A stretch of 64,000 bases of DNA. Origin: Styela clava (taxonomy: Eukaryota > Chordata > Ascidiacea > Stolidobranchia > Styelidae). Below are positions 1 to 10,745 of the stretch, piece by piece. The notes beneath the pieces were generated by a model, which made no database searches, was not told the origin of the DNA, and was given only the letters and a program-made list of their open reading frames with translations. How positions within the stretch are numbered: the stretch's first letter is position 1; each line of letters starts with the position of its first letter. Where the stretch lies: assembly GCF_964204865.1 (NCBI RefSeq), contig NC_135260.1:19266001-19330000 (forward strand), given 5' to 3'. The translations under genes and the position numbers were made by a program.

Positions 1-49
1 TTACTCTGTAAATGTCTGACATCTGTGAGCAACTTACGTTTTGTTGAAG

Positions 50-1145
50 GAATACCTGGATTGATAACCGCTGATATGGTGAAGGAAGGTTCATGCATTA
101 TTGACGTTGGAATTAACAGGGTCAAAGATGAAAAAACAGGGAAAACAAAACTGGTTGGAGATGTTGATTTTGAAGGTTTGGTTAGGATTTTTATATCTAT
201 CTGTCAGAGAAAAAAAAGATGATGAGAATGTGATTTGGGCTCAGTGGTGTGGCGCATCGTGCTAAGCATTAGGAATACAATTGCCCCCACACATCTGATT
301 ATCCTGCGTGGGTTGACAGGTTCGAATCCCATGCGGGGATGGTTATGTGCGAGAGAATTGCTGGACTCCTCGCCGCCGCAGGGTGGTTCATGAAATCGCT
401 GGTCTGTTACGGCTTCCTCCACCATCAAGTCCATGCATCTGAAAACAAATAACTGACTAGCTAATGGATTGGTAACCGAACGACAGGTCGTGCTTCACCA
501 TATGATTAATTGGCTTATCGGCTTTTATCTTCCCGGGGATAAATATGTAAATCTTATCTTATTTTTCATAATGTCCGAGTCAAGTAGGGAATACTTTCAT
601 TTGAAAATATGTGGTTCTGTATGTACATGGCTTCTGGTTTTCATCCATTTTCAGGCTAATTCAACTATTGATAACTGCAGAAAACTAATCAAAATCTATT
701 ATCATTTTCCTGCGGCCTCAATGAAAATGTGAATTTTTTTGTGTTGGACATGGCTCAGTTTAGAATATATTCAATCTTCCTTATTCAAAAATACTATTTC
801 AGAATATTTGGAATAGTGAACTATTAGGATATACTCGTCCCTGATTCCACATACATGGATATGAATGGCAGAAGAATCAATCTTCAAATTTATTTATAAT
901 TTCTCTACAATTTGGTGTATCAGAGGAAATATACATTAATATATTTGATTGTTAAGAAAATAATGATGTTGTAGGCCTACTACTCTATCAATGGTCCAAT
1001 TAATATCTCAAAGAGTTTTTTTTCAACAGGTGTCAAGAAAGTAGCTGGCTATATAACACCTGTACCTGGAGGAGTTGGTCCTATGACTGTAGCTATGGTG
1101 TGTAAGAATACATTATCTGCGGCCAAGGGAGAAATAGAGTTTTAA
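50..1145 (+). CDS. MTHFD2: MTHFD2-like methylenetetrahydrofolate dehydrogenase/cyclohydrolase, C-terminal end (partial)
   Basis: The two last coding exons of a folate enzyme are visible: 50-175 and 1030-1145. The first encodes [14 protein letters not shown] and DVGIN followed by [12 protein letters not shown]. The second encodes the family signature [15 protein letters not shown] and ends in IEF then TAA. Splicing GAAG/gt to cag/GTGTC keeps the frame (E-G-V-K). These motifs belong to the NAD(P)-dependent dehydrogenase/cyclohydrolase family, which interconverts 5,10-methylene-, methenyl- and 10-formyl-tetrahydrofolate. The short ending after KNTLSAAKG fits the mitochondrial MTHFD2/MTHFD2L type rather than the trifunctional MTHFD1, which continues into a formate ligase domain. 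The 5' exons lie outside the window, and the acceptor at about 48-49 is inferred. An ATTAAA at 1256-1261 could be the poly(A) signal. MTHFD2 versus MTHFD2L cannot be told apart. Confidence 0.9.
237..562 (+). mobile_element. tRNA-derived SINE, near full length, in the MTHFD2-like intron
   Basis: The head resembles a tRNA: an A-box-like TGGCGCATCGTGC at about 251-263 and an exact pol III B-box GGTTCGAATCC at 319-329. A tRNA-unrelated body follows (GATTGCTGGACTCCTCGCCG, then CTTCCTCCACCATCAAGTCC). The 3' end is CCCGGGGATAAATATGTAAATC. The same body recurs at 10598, 26661, 34283, 36105 and 41573, so this is a dispersed family. It lies in the sense orientation within the intron. I see no clear poly(A) tail and no clear target-site duplication. 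Confidence 0.85.
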
Positions 1146-3180
1146 CTCATTTCACAACCGCACATATCACTGTAGTTAGTGATCAGACTCAGGAATCTAT
1201 ATTTGAGTATTTTATTACTAAACTACTTGGATATAACTCTTCAATTCACTTCAAAATTAAATATTCTTTCATGTTAAATTTTATTACATTGTATATGTCA
1301 CCTTTTCTCTTTCTAAATAGAGGTGTTTGAATTTTTATAATTATTTGAATTTGGCTTTGGTAGAGCATAAAATTGTCACACTACAGCCACTTATTCATCG
1401 TATTTACTGCATTTAGTGTAGTAGTTTGAAGATTGATTCTGTATAGGTAAACTACATTTAATCAAGTGAACTAACCGATCCCTAAAAAATTGTGTGTATT
1501 ATTCACCTGTGACAGTGTAGTTATCAGTTTTTTTATCCTAATGATGGACTATTTGTGTTAGTGCCTTTTCTTTTTTAGTCTGTAGTGCTTGTATAATTTT
1601 TTCTTTAATTTGCATGCATGAGTTTCATTCATAAGTTTCTATAATTGTTTTTACTTGTGATATATTTTTTCTTCTCGCCATGTTCATGTTAAGTTCCAAG
1701 TCAGTAAAGTTCCAGTAATATTCAATTTTTTTTTATAACTATGAAAGTGTATTACCCTCATTCTACTGCTTTAGTAAAAACAATACTAGTACAACAATAT
1801 CTTTTTAGTAAAACAACGCTATTCAACAAATTTAATCCTAACAAACTGGACATTTTTATGAAATGTTTTATACCCGACTATGGTTGATTTTGATCATTAG
1901 ATGGTTTGAAAATTTTTTATGATATTAGCTGTATTCATTGGCCGGCTAAGTCTCGTTAAGGAATGATATCTTAAAGTAAGTTGTATTTTGAATCGTGTTG
2001 TAATTATGTCCTGTCCAACGTGATAATGTATGGTGATGATGTTCAGCATTTTCTTTGTTTTATTCGATAGTAACCATATTGATTGTGAAGTTTCTTTTGT
2101 TAAGTAAAAACTAGTCAATTTATCATGATGAGAATCACGAGAATCTTTGCGACACACTTAAAAAAGTTGGAGTGAATGAAGAACTACTTACACGATAAAA
2201 TACAAATGATTTACATTTTTGTTTTAACTCTATTAACAGTACTTGTTTAGAGTTATTCTCCTGCAAATCTGCAAAATATTTCTCACCTTCATATACATTC
2301 AATTGATTTTAAAATTGAACATTTATACACAATTTCCTCGCTTATTCAAATCGACACTGTGGAGTTAAAATGCAGTCTTATAGGTATAAAAACAGTGCTC
2401 CTATTTCACAGTTCTGGTTATTGTTGCACAATATATTACTCTGAAAGTAGTTAAACTGGTTGATGTAATTTTTGAGAAAATGACTAGTTTTCTGTGTTGC
2501 TTTCGATATAAACTTGCATTGGATAAACAAAATCTTGAACTTTCACTTTGATTTGTGTAGATATTTTCAATGTTTGATGTTTTGAATAATTTGCACAGAT
2601 CAGTGTCTTTGTAGCATTTGCGGTTTCAAGTTTTCTCTACAAAACCAATTTTGTTTATGCCCTTAAATTTCATTAGAAGATTAGATTAGAATATTACCTC
2701 ATTCTGTCCTATAGTTTCATGGTACTGGAATTTCTCTAATTGATATTTCACAGATACGATACTCTACTTTGTAACCCAGTTTGTACGAATAAAATTTCAG
2801 CATACTTGCAGAACCTTAAAATTGTTTTTAACATGAATTTCCCATCTCATGATTGATAATTGATAGATTTGTTGAAAGTTTCTGTCTATTTTCTGGGAGT
2901 AGATATTCTTCAGTGACCAAATTTGTACTCTGCACGACTCATTCTTTTGCTATGGTAATGGTTACCTTTTCCATGTAAAACTGCAAGAATTTTTGAAACT
3001 GATAGCACTATTTCTTAATAAAAAGCTTGCTTATTAGACTCATGATAGCCTTCGATTATGCTGGTTCTTGTTGGAATACGGAGATCCTAGTATTTTGATG
3101 AAAGCTAAATAGCCAACATATTCACATTCAACTAGACTTTAATATTGGAATTATTATATACATGTATTTGATAAAGAGCT
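1146..3180. other. MTHFD2-like 3' flank and AT-rich non-coding sequence
   Basis: After the MTHFD2-like stop codon the sequence is AT-rich with no convincing open reading frame or family motif. It probably holds the 3' UTR (candidate ATTAAA at 1256-1261) followed by intergenic DNA. I see no RNA gene or recognisable repeat here. Confidence 0.5.
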
Positions 3181-3727
3181 AAACCTTTTTATATGACGTG
3201 ACCCGCTGGTGCAGCGTATTGTATGCCTTTCGCTACTAACACGAGTCAACAGAAGCAGCCACTGACACCACTATTTGGTTGTATAGAAGAAAAAGATGTG
3301 TAAAGTTCGCACAACAATACTTGAAAAACCTTGAAACAGCTATGTCAACGATTACAAAGATTAATTAAATTCACACATATCACATGCAAAACTAAAATCG
3401 AGTGATCGTTTTGCTTGAGTTACTCGACTTGGTAAACTTTGGAGGGTAGTCTAATTTTCGCTTTTCGCGCGGTCCCCAGCAACATTTTTGATGGTTGGCT
3501 ACGGTCTGTGAACAATCAGCAGGAAAACAATTGTTTAGGTTGCTGATTTCAAAGATTATTCGCTGTATAATTAAGATGTTATTGTAATCTTTGCTTAGAC
3601 TGAAAGTACGATAGCCTACTACCTTCTGTACTATTATTGTACGTGGATCTTACTGGATATACTATCTGCATACCTACCTAATTTCACCTTGCAATCAATC
3701 ACACTACTGCACTAACGTTACTTCAAG

Positions 3728-5521
3728 ATGAACAAGGAAGTCCAAACCCAGATTCTGGCAGCTATCTCATCTCTCCAGGCCAAGCAAGAGGAGCTAATGA
3801 AAGAGGAGCTAGATGAAAGATCAATCAATGCTGTTGGACTGAGAATGCTACGCGCTGTGTGTTTCGGTATTTACTATTAGATTTGTATCTCGTGATATCA
3901 ACATGATCAAGGCCCATCCACTGGAATTAAAGAAGTTTATGGATAAAAGATTGGATTTAAAGTTTGTGTTTGGCAGTCGTCGGGTGCGGTCGCATTTTTG
4001 AACGGCGCAGAAAGATTAGATTGACAACAATGAACAAGCACTTAAGGAATATCAACAAGTAAAGGCCGAAATATGAAATTACATGGCAGCATAAAGGTAA
4101 CATACGGACATCATAACAGAATCGAAAGATGAATACAACAGGGATTGATTCAGATATTTTATTTTGTGACAAAGAGTATGATATACTGCTATTTCTAGAA
4201 ATTCCGCTTGAATACTGAGTATTCAACTATATGTGTAAATAGTTTGCAGTGTAACTTACAGTGTAACATTTTTAAACATTCATTTAGTGGCATATTTTTG
4301 ATTTGTTCTCTCTGTGTGTATACCGGTACTGTTTTAACAATGTTAGCCACGTCAATGTATCAATTAGGCTACAGACCTGCTCACGTGTGATGAGCTTTTA
4401 TGAGTGTCCGCACACCGAATTTGCCGCCATGGTTTTGCGTTTGTTTGTATATTAAACCACTTATCACCTTTTCCGCAATGCCCAATCTAGCAATCAGTGT
4501 AGTTTTTCATGGCTTGGTTTTTCTTAAAGCTTCCATGGCTTCATGAGTATGACTATCGTCGCAAATTTATTACATTCCACTACCCACATTATCTTTGCAT
4601 GAGGTTGTTGTAGGTATTGGTCATTATCAACGTAATTGTTGAAAGAGAGTACAACAGCCCGAAAGTTTATTACTATCGTGTATTTTGTTTTTTAAGTTTG
4701 GCCCAAGCCTCATTTAATTGGGCTTGTGTTTTTGTGTGCGTGCTGGTGGGCAGGCACATGAGATACTTCATGTTTTAAACTTTTTTGTAGGTTTTGCTTG
4801 CCCTCCAGAATTCTCCATTTTAAATTTAGGTTTGTTATGGAGTTTTCGAAATAAACTATCTATCTATCTATCTAATGTCACATGCAACTCTATTATCTGC
4901 CTCTAAAGACCATGGCAACCAGTCCCAGGACATCATTAAGTTCCAGAATGACGTGGCTCAAATCTCCTCCAAGATCCAGGAGATTATTAGCAGGCTGGAG
5001 ACTTGTGAAAAGCAACAGGACGATTTAGAACAATACAGCCGAAGAAACTGTGTGATTCTCCATGGCTGTAGTTCTGTGCCAGAAACTGAATACCATAAGT
5101 TCGATAACTTCGTAGTGAAAACTCTCAACGACAGCCTTAAACCCAACCATCCTATTGTGAACACTGACATTGATATTACTCACAAATTAAAATCAAGATC
5201 TCCGAAGAACCCCATCATCATCAAATTCGTCAGAAGATCAACGAAGAATACGGTATGGTGTATGGTAGAAAAAAAGAACTCAAAGGCAGCGGATTGTCCA
5301 TCACCGAGTCCTTGACCCGTAGCAGGCTCAAGCTACTCAGCGCTGCCAAGGAAGCCTTTGGAAAACAAAAAGTGAGCACAATGAATGGGATTATCTACGC
5401 TTACCTAGATAAAAGGCGAGTAATATCTTCCTTAAATGATATCACTTCTCTCTCTCGTCCCCTCTACTCCAAGGCTGCTGCCCGTTCAGTGGGACCACGT
5501 GGGACCAACCTCAAGACGTAG
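3728..5521 (+). pseudogene. LINE ORF1 remnant, coiled-coil nucleic-acid-binding type, split by an insertion
   Basis: Three pieces can be read. Piece 3728-3880 starts MNKEVQTQILAAISSLQAKQ and breaks off. Piece 4875-5315 resumes with a heptad-like stretch (ISSKIQEIISRLETCEKQQ) and the ORF1 hallmark LEQYSRRNCVILHG. Piece 5255-5521 continues in another frame (KELKGSG..LTRSRLKLLSAAKEAFGK) to a stop at 5519-5521. In CR1- and L1-group elements this kind of ORF1 protein is a trimeric RNA chaperone. The gap 3850-4874 is occupied by a 3' LINE fragment with a CTAT tail, and there is a frameshift between 5255 and 5315. It is a dead copy. The exact insertion edge is uncertain. Confidence 0.65.
3850..4874 (+). 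mobile_element. Nested 3' end of a related LINE, with a CTAT microsatellite tail
   Basis: This segment interrupts ORF1 of the surrounding LINE. It ends with TTATGGAGTTTTCGAAATAA and about four CTAT units at 4855-4874. Its last 200 bases parallel the host LINE 3' end at 10250-10516: a TGTGTGTG-rich stretch, GCTGGTGGG, a GGTTTTG..TTGC..CCC block and a GGAGT..CGAAATAA terminus. It is therefore probably a 5'-truncated copy of a sister family. The left edge is approximate. Confidence 0.5.
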
Positions 5522-5712
5522 CGGTAGCCTATGAGCAGAGGGGAACGATTAACTCATTCCTAATCTCCGTTTTTCCTATTTAAATAGGCTAGTGCTGTCT
5601 AATCAATGGTTCTCCATCTTTTAAACATCTGGAAACCTATATAGCCAGACTAGATATTTGACTTATTTTATTCATTTTTTATTTTTTACTTTTATTTTGT
5701 TGTGCCCCAGCC

Positions 5713-6153
5713 ATGAAAACTAATTTGAAATACCCATGTAGAAATTGCCACAAATCAGTTCGAATCAATCAAAAAGCTCTTTATTGTGACATTTGTTCTT
5801 CTTGGATACATTTAAAATGTACCAATATTTCTGGACAACAATATGAAAATCTTGAATCTGATGAAATACCTTGGTGCTGTTTCCTTTGTGAAATAGACTG
5901 TATGCCATTCTCTTGTCTCTCTGATTCTGAAATATCTGAGTTATTTGTTCCCCTTCATACAGAAAAAGCTGAAGCCCAGGCACTTGCCAAAATTCTTGAT
6001 CCTGAATACCTCAACAAAATGTTTCTTGAATCAGCCAATACTGATACTGATGAATTCAACAACATTGATAGTGTTTTCTTGTACAATTGCTCAATCAATA
6101 TATCTGCTCCAGTGATGTCAATGCCCTTAAATTCAACGACAGCCTTAAACTAA
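5713..6153 (+). pseudogene. LINE ORF2 N-terminus with PHD finger
   Basis: The reading frame begins MKTNLKYPCRNC. It has the Cys4-His-Cys3 spacing of a PHD finger: C9, C12, C25, C28, H33, C36, C56 and C59, with the usual aromatic W31 before the histidine and W54 before the last pair. PHD modules are known from CR1-like non-LTR elements, where they have been proposed to contact chromatin. Here the finger sits after the coiled-coil ORF1 and directly upstream of the endonuclease, so it would be the N-terminus of ORF2. It leaves frame between 6087 and 6153, where the endonuclease frame takes over, so a frameshift separates the two in this copy. Confidence 0.75.
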
Positions 6154-7442
6154 GTGGTTTCATGACTCTCTCCATCAATATCAGATCTTTAGCCTTTTTC
6201 AAAAACTTCACAAAATTTGAAGCACTAGTTAATTCACTGAATTGTAAGCCTCATGTAATTGCTGTAAATGAAACATGGATTGTATCTGGTACAAATGGCC
6301 ATTTCAATGCACTGGATGGCTATGTTTTTATCTCTAATAGTAGATCTCATCACCGAGGTGGTGGTGTTGGTCTCTACATTCGAAATGATTTGAAATACAT
6401 TGTCCGCAAAGATATTACTATAATGTGCGAAAAGGTTTTTGAATCTATATTCATTGACATATCATTGGAAAATAAAACAATACCCTGCGGTACTATTTAT
6501 AGATCACCACTAACTGATGAATTGAACAATGCTAACTTTCGGTATCTCTTGTCCCAAGTTCTCTCAAAGATGAACAGGTTGAATTATAAGTATATAATGG
6601 GTGACTTCAACTATAATCTTATTGATGAGTCCAATATGAATACCAGCCTATTTGTTGATATTATGCACAACCTGGCCTATTATTCTTTGATAAACTGCCC
6701 CGCCAGGATAACTTCAAGTTCTGCTACCTGTATAGACCATATCTGGACAAACGTATATGATAAAAAAATTAACAGTGCTGTTTTAGCAGAATGTGTTTCT
6801 GATCATCTGCCGATTGTACAATGCTCTCTTCTAGAAAAGCAAATTCAGACCAGAATTGAAACGCTTTATCGCCAGTTTACTTCGTCCAACTTGAATACTT
6901 TTATGAATGAACTGAATTCTATTGATATTGATGACTTCAGCAGCACCCAGGATCCCAACACTTGCTTTGAAAATTTTTTTGAAAAATTCTCCACTGCTTA
7001 CTCTCAATCTTTTCCTTACAAAAAACAGACAAACAGATCAAACAAACCTTGGTATGATACTGAGTTACGCAAACTCAACAAAGTCAAACAAAAACTTTTT
7101 AAGAAATTAATAAACAATAAAAACATAAATGACAAGCACAAATTACAGTTCAATGAATGCAGGAACCTTTATACTCGATTGCTCCACAAAAAGAAATCAA
7201 ATTATTACAAATCTAAATTTGCTTCTCACAAAGGCAACATCAAGGCAGTGTGGAAAATAATTAATGAACTTATTGGTAAAAATAAAACAAATTCTTGTCC
7301 TTTGATTGGACTCGATTGCAGTAATACACAAACTGCAAATAAATTTAATGAACACTTTTCCCAAGTGGCACAAAGCCTGCTTGACTGTATGCCACAACCA
7401 GCTGGCTGTGACAAAAATTACATTTCATATCTTGGGAAGTAA
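6087..7442 (+). pseudogene. LINE ORF2 endonuclease domain (EEP family) and linker
   Basis: An apurinic/apyrimidinic-type endonuclease is clear: LSINIRSL at the start, VNETWI with the metal-binding glutamate, HRGGGVGLYIRN, CGTIYRSP, the catalytic MGDFNYN block, CIDHIWTN and the terminal SDHLPIV with the catalytic aspartate and histidine. A basic linker follows (NKPWYDTELRKLNKVKQKLF), as in other CR1/Jockey-group elements. The domain nicks target DNA to prime reverse transcription. The frame ends at a TAA at 7440-7442. The reverse transcriptase resumes in the same frame 12 bases later, so one nonsense codon separates the two halves. Confidence 0.85.
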
Positions 7443-7454
7443 GAATCCGCATCC

Positions 7455-8384
7455 ATGTTCTTAAGGCCAGCTACATCATTAGAAATAAAAAATATCATAC
7501 GCGAAATGAAGCCCAAGTCAAGTTTTGGAATCGATGGTATTCCATTTAAAATATTGAAATATGTTCCAGAACCAATTATTGATATCCTGACATATATATT
7601 TAATCTTTCACTATCTAGTGGATTATTCATTGAAAGCTCCAAGACATCCAAAGTTCTTCCTCTCTTTAAAAAGGGTAGTGTTTCAGATCTTGGAAACTAT
7701 AGACCTATTAGTCTTTTACCATCATTTTCTAAGATTCTTGAAAAAATAATGTATAGTAGAATGTCAAACTACTTTGAAACTAACAATGTTTTCCACTCGC
7801 ATCAATTTGGTTTCCGCAAGCATCACTCCACTGCTATGGCTGCTAATGTTTTGGTACACAAACTGACCAATGCGTTTGAATGCAAACAACATGCAATTGG
7901 AATATTTCTTGATATCTCGAAAGCTTTTGACACCATTGACCATTCCATCCTCTTAAGTAAGCTCTATCACTATGGAATTAGAGGCGTTCCATTCAATTGG
8001 ATCAAGAGCTACCTTCAAGACAGGAAGCAAATTGTGCAATATGACAACTCATTCTCTACAAATATTTGTGTCATGAAGCACGGAGTTCCACAAGGATCTT
8101 TACTTGGCCCATTATTTTTTCTAGCTTACATTAATGACATGTCCAGGTGTCTGAAATCCTCTGAGTCGATCATGTTTGCTGATGACACTAACTTTATTCT
8201 TCATGGGGAAAACCTTGAAGATCTATTCACAGTTGCAAACCAAGAACTAACCAACATTCATAGCTGGATGTTAGTTAATAAATTATCTCTGAATGCTAAC
8301 AAAACTAAATTTGTATTATTCCATCCAAGCAAGCATAAAAGTGTGAGTTGTTCAAAAAAAACTACTGCTCAGTGGCAGAAATAA
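7455..8384 (+). pseudogene. LINE ORF2 reverse transcriptase domain
   Basis: All the main RT blocks can be read: SSFGIDGIPFKILK, VLPLFKKGSVSDLGNYRPIS, QFGFRKHHST, FLDISKAFDTIDH with the first catalytic aspartate, HGVPQGSLLGPLFFLAYIND, and the catalytic FADDTNF. This is the RT of the CR1/L2/Rex group (no RNase H follows). It is in frame with the endonuclease apart from the TAA at 7440. It ends early at 8384 because a run of A near 8356 shifts the frame; the next frame reads EIKFLGVIFDG, the usual post-RT block. Confidence 0.85.
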
Positions 8385-8421
8385 AATTTCTAGGAGTTAT
8401 CTTTGATGGAAATCACAAATA

Positions 8422-8961
8422 ATGCATGTTATTGGTAAAACAAAAAGAAACCTAGCAGTTTCTGCCAAAGTATCCCAGTGTGTTGATCAATCAGCTCTAC
8501 TAGCAATGTTTCAATCATTACTACTTAGCCATATTCGATATTGTTGTTCAGTCTGGCTTCATGGTAATAAAACACTTGTCTCAAAACTGCAGAGTATTTG
8601 TAATAATTTTTTAAGAATAGTTTTTGGTAAAAGAAAACGTGAAAGTGTAGACTCTTACTTCAAATCACTAAATATACTTAAGGTTGAAGATATGATGAAA
8701 TTTGAAATATTATCTCTAGCTCACGACTTCCATAATAATGCGCTGCCCAATTGCTTTAATGACATACTTGTCAAAAATACCTCCAACCGAAGAAGTAGTT
8801 CTGATTTATTCGTACCTTTCATGAGTAAATCCGTGAGTCAGCATTCTTTGTCTTTTACTGGACCCAAACTTTGGAATTCTCTTTCCTTAAATTTGAAGAC
8901 GTTAAAGTCCAAAAAATCTTTTCAAAAACAAGTCAAGTCTCATTTAGTTTCCAAATATTAA
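8422..8961 (+). pseudogene. LINE ORF2 C-terminal region
   Basis: This frame carries the conserved tail of CR1/Jockey-group ORF2: LLLSHIRYCCSVWLHG, LQSICNNFLRIVFG and the terminal TGPKLWNSLSLNLKTLKSKK with a basic end. It follows the RT after a frameshift and a stop between 8384 and 8422. The stop at 8959-8961 is probably the original ORF2 terminus, because the family signature is complete. Confidence 0.75.
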
Positions 8962-10516
8962 AAATTACTACTGGTGGTATTCGATGACAAAAACTTGGGA
9001 CACTCCACACTTGCACATTATTGTTTTAATGAAAATGTTGAACAGCTATAATAATATTGTTATATCTTGCCACGACTTGGCCAGAACTAGTCCAGCACCA
9101 AAGAAATGGTATTGTGACATGCATGAGTATATATATATATTTTTTGAATATATAGGTAGCTAACGTACCCGGATGATATTTTCTTTAAATAACTGCACAC
9201 ATTCTATCACTTCACGCTCGTGTTTTTATCTTTTTCTAGCTGTGATGTCCTTATCATACACGCTTGGTCTTATGTTTGAGTGGTGGTATAAGGGTTGTAG
9301 ATAGTACAATATTGTTCCTGCAAGGTGACTAATTATTGCAACTAGGCGAGCAGTAGAGCTATGTTGGATTCTCCCCTTCAGATTTTAATTTGCTGTGGGT
9401 CATTGTAATTGGATGTGGTTTTTATATCATTTATGTATGCATGCGTTTTATGTTAAGGCATGGTGTTTGAGTTGACTTGTTGGCCAAGGTATAGATCGTA
9501 AAATTTTGTGTGTTTTTTGCATGGTGTGATAAATTTTTCTCTGTCCCAAGCAGAATGTCATCATAGATCATCTATCCATCGCTATATAATGACAATACAT
9601 CCCATTTAATTAAACAATTATTTTTCGCCTGTAATAAATAGTTCAGAGCGTTCCCCTTCACCCAATCATTGAAACATCTACTCGCGGTTTTATTTTTTGT
9701 TTTTCAGGTTACTTCAAAGTGTTTAAATGAAGTAAAACACATAAAGAAAAAATCAAAAAAAGACTCCGATATCCTGTGAAATAACAACCTTATTCCTATA
9801 TCCTTGTCTGAAATCAATACCCAAGAATGAAAAACCTAACACCCTTTGTAACCAATTTATTTCCACATCCTACTTAACTTAATTATAGTAATTTTACTGT
9901 TACCGGTAACTTTAATTACTTATTACAATCTGGACTATAATTTGGCAATAATAGGCTCTAATTTGGGGAATGAAATGGTCTCGCCCACCTCTTCATGCAC
10001 CCAATTCTGGCAACTTTGGTTGGGCAACTTGGCATTTGACTCCAACTATAATCAGCTTGGCAATATGTTTTCAATAGAATCTTCCTTTTATATCTTAATT
10101 AACGATTAGAAGATCGATCAATTTGGCAATGGCAACCATTACAAAAATATCAATATGGTGTGGCAGATAATTTTCTTTTCTAGTATTTATTTATTTTTTG
10201 TTTACTGTATAGTATACCCTAAATTTATCGCGTTTTATTCCTATTTAAATAACTTCTCAGTGGTTGTGTGTGTGTGTGGCTGGTGGGTGCATGTGAGCGT
10301 GTGTGAAATAACTTAATAATTTTAGGTGAGTAAACACGTACCACTTCCTCTTGGCAAAATCTTCCATCTTATATTTTGTACGTTATAAACCTTATCTAAG
10401 GTTTTGTTTGCTCCCCTGATTTCATAATCAGTTTTTATTTATTTGTTTTTATCTGTCAAATGTATTGTTATGCTGATTATGGAGTCGAAATAATCTTATA
10501 CTTATTATACTTATAC
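8962..10516 (+). other. LINE 3' UTR
   Basis: About 1.5 kb between the ORF2 stop and the CTTATA-type tail. It contains a TA run near 9127 and a TG run near 10267. The tail resembles that of the nested fragment at 4874, which is the reason for assigning the whole stretch to the LINE. A further, separate insertion hidden inside is possible. Confidence 0.5.
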
Positions 10517-10597
10517 CAAGGTGATTAGAGTCGGATACACGGAGTAATCGAGATGGACATCGCGACTGGTAATATTTAACACTGCAATCAAACAATC

Positions 10598-10745
10598 AAG
10601 TCCATGCTTCCGAAATGCAAGTAACTAACTAATCCCATACCCGACATGGAATGGTAATCGGACGAGAGGCCGTGGTTCGCTATATGGTTAAGCCGTCCTA
10701 TCGGCTTTCCTCTCCCCCGGGTTAAATATGTAAATCCTATCTTAA
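10598..10745 (+). mobile_element. SINE fragment, 3' half
   Basis: It matches the body and 3' end of the tRNA-derived SINE at 237: ATCAAGTCCATGC, AATGGTAATCGGACGAGAGG, CCGTGGTTCGC and GGTTAAATATGTAAATCC. The tRNA-like head with its A and B boxes is missing, so it is 5' truncated. Confidence 0.8.

Larger units (their letters stand above)
3195..10516 (+). mobile_element. CR1/Jockey-group non-LTR retrotransposon (PHD-EN-RT), inactivated, with a nested insertion
   Basis: In order this holds a putative 5' region, a coiled-coil ORF1 remnant (3728-3880, 4875-5521), a PHD finger plus apurinic-like endonuclease plus reverse transcriptase ORF2 (5713-8961), a long 3' UTR and a tail. The 3' end is taken at 10491-10516, where TATGGAGTCGAAATAAT runs into a CTTATA-type repeat. 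A very similar 3' end (TTATGGAGTTTTCGAAATAA plus CTATn) ends at 4874 inside ORF1, so a related element appears to be nested between about 3850 and 4874. There is no RNase H domain and no LTR, as expected of the CR1/L2/Rex/Jockey group. At least two frameshifts and one stop make it inactive. The 5' boundary is a guess; the ORFs themselves are clear. Confidence 0.85.

Noticed and set aside
319..329. B-box considered as a tRNA gene
   Set aside because: The flanking sequence cannot form a complete cloverleaf and continues into a repeat body shared with five other loci; it is a SINE head.
3195..3260. GCTGGTGCAGCGTATTG considered as the A-box of another SINE
   Set aside because: No B-box follows at the right distance and no second copy was found.
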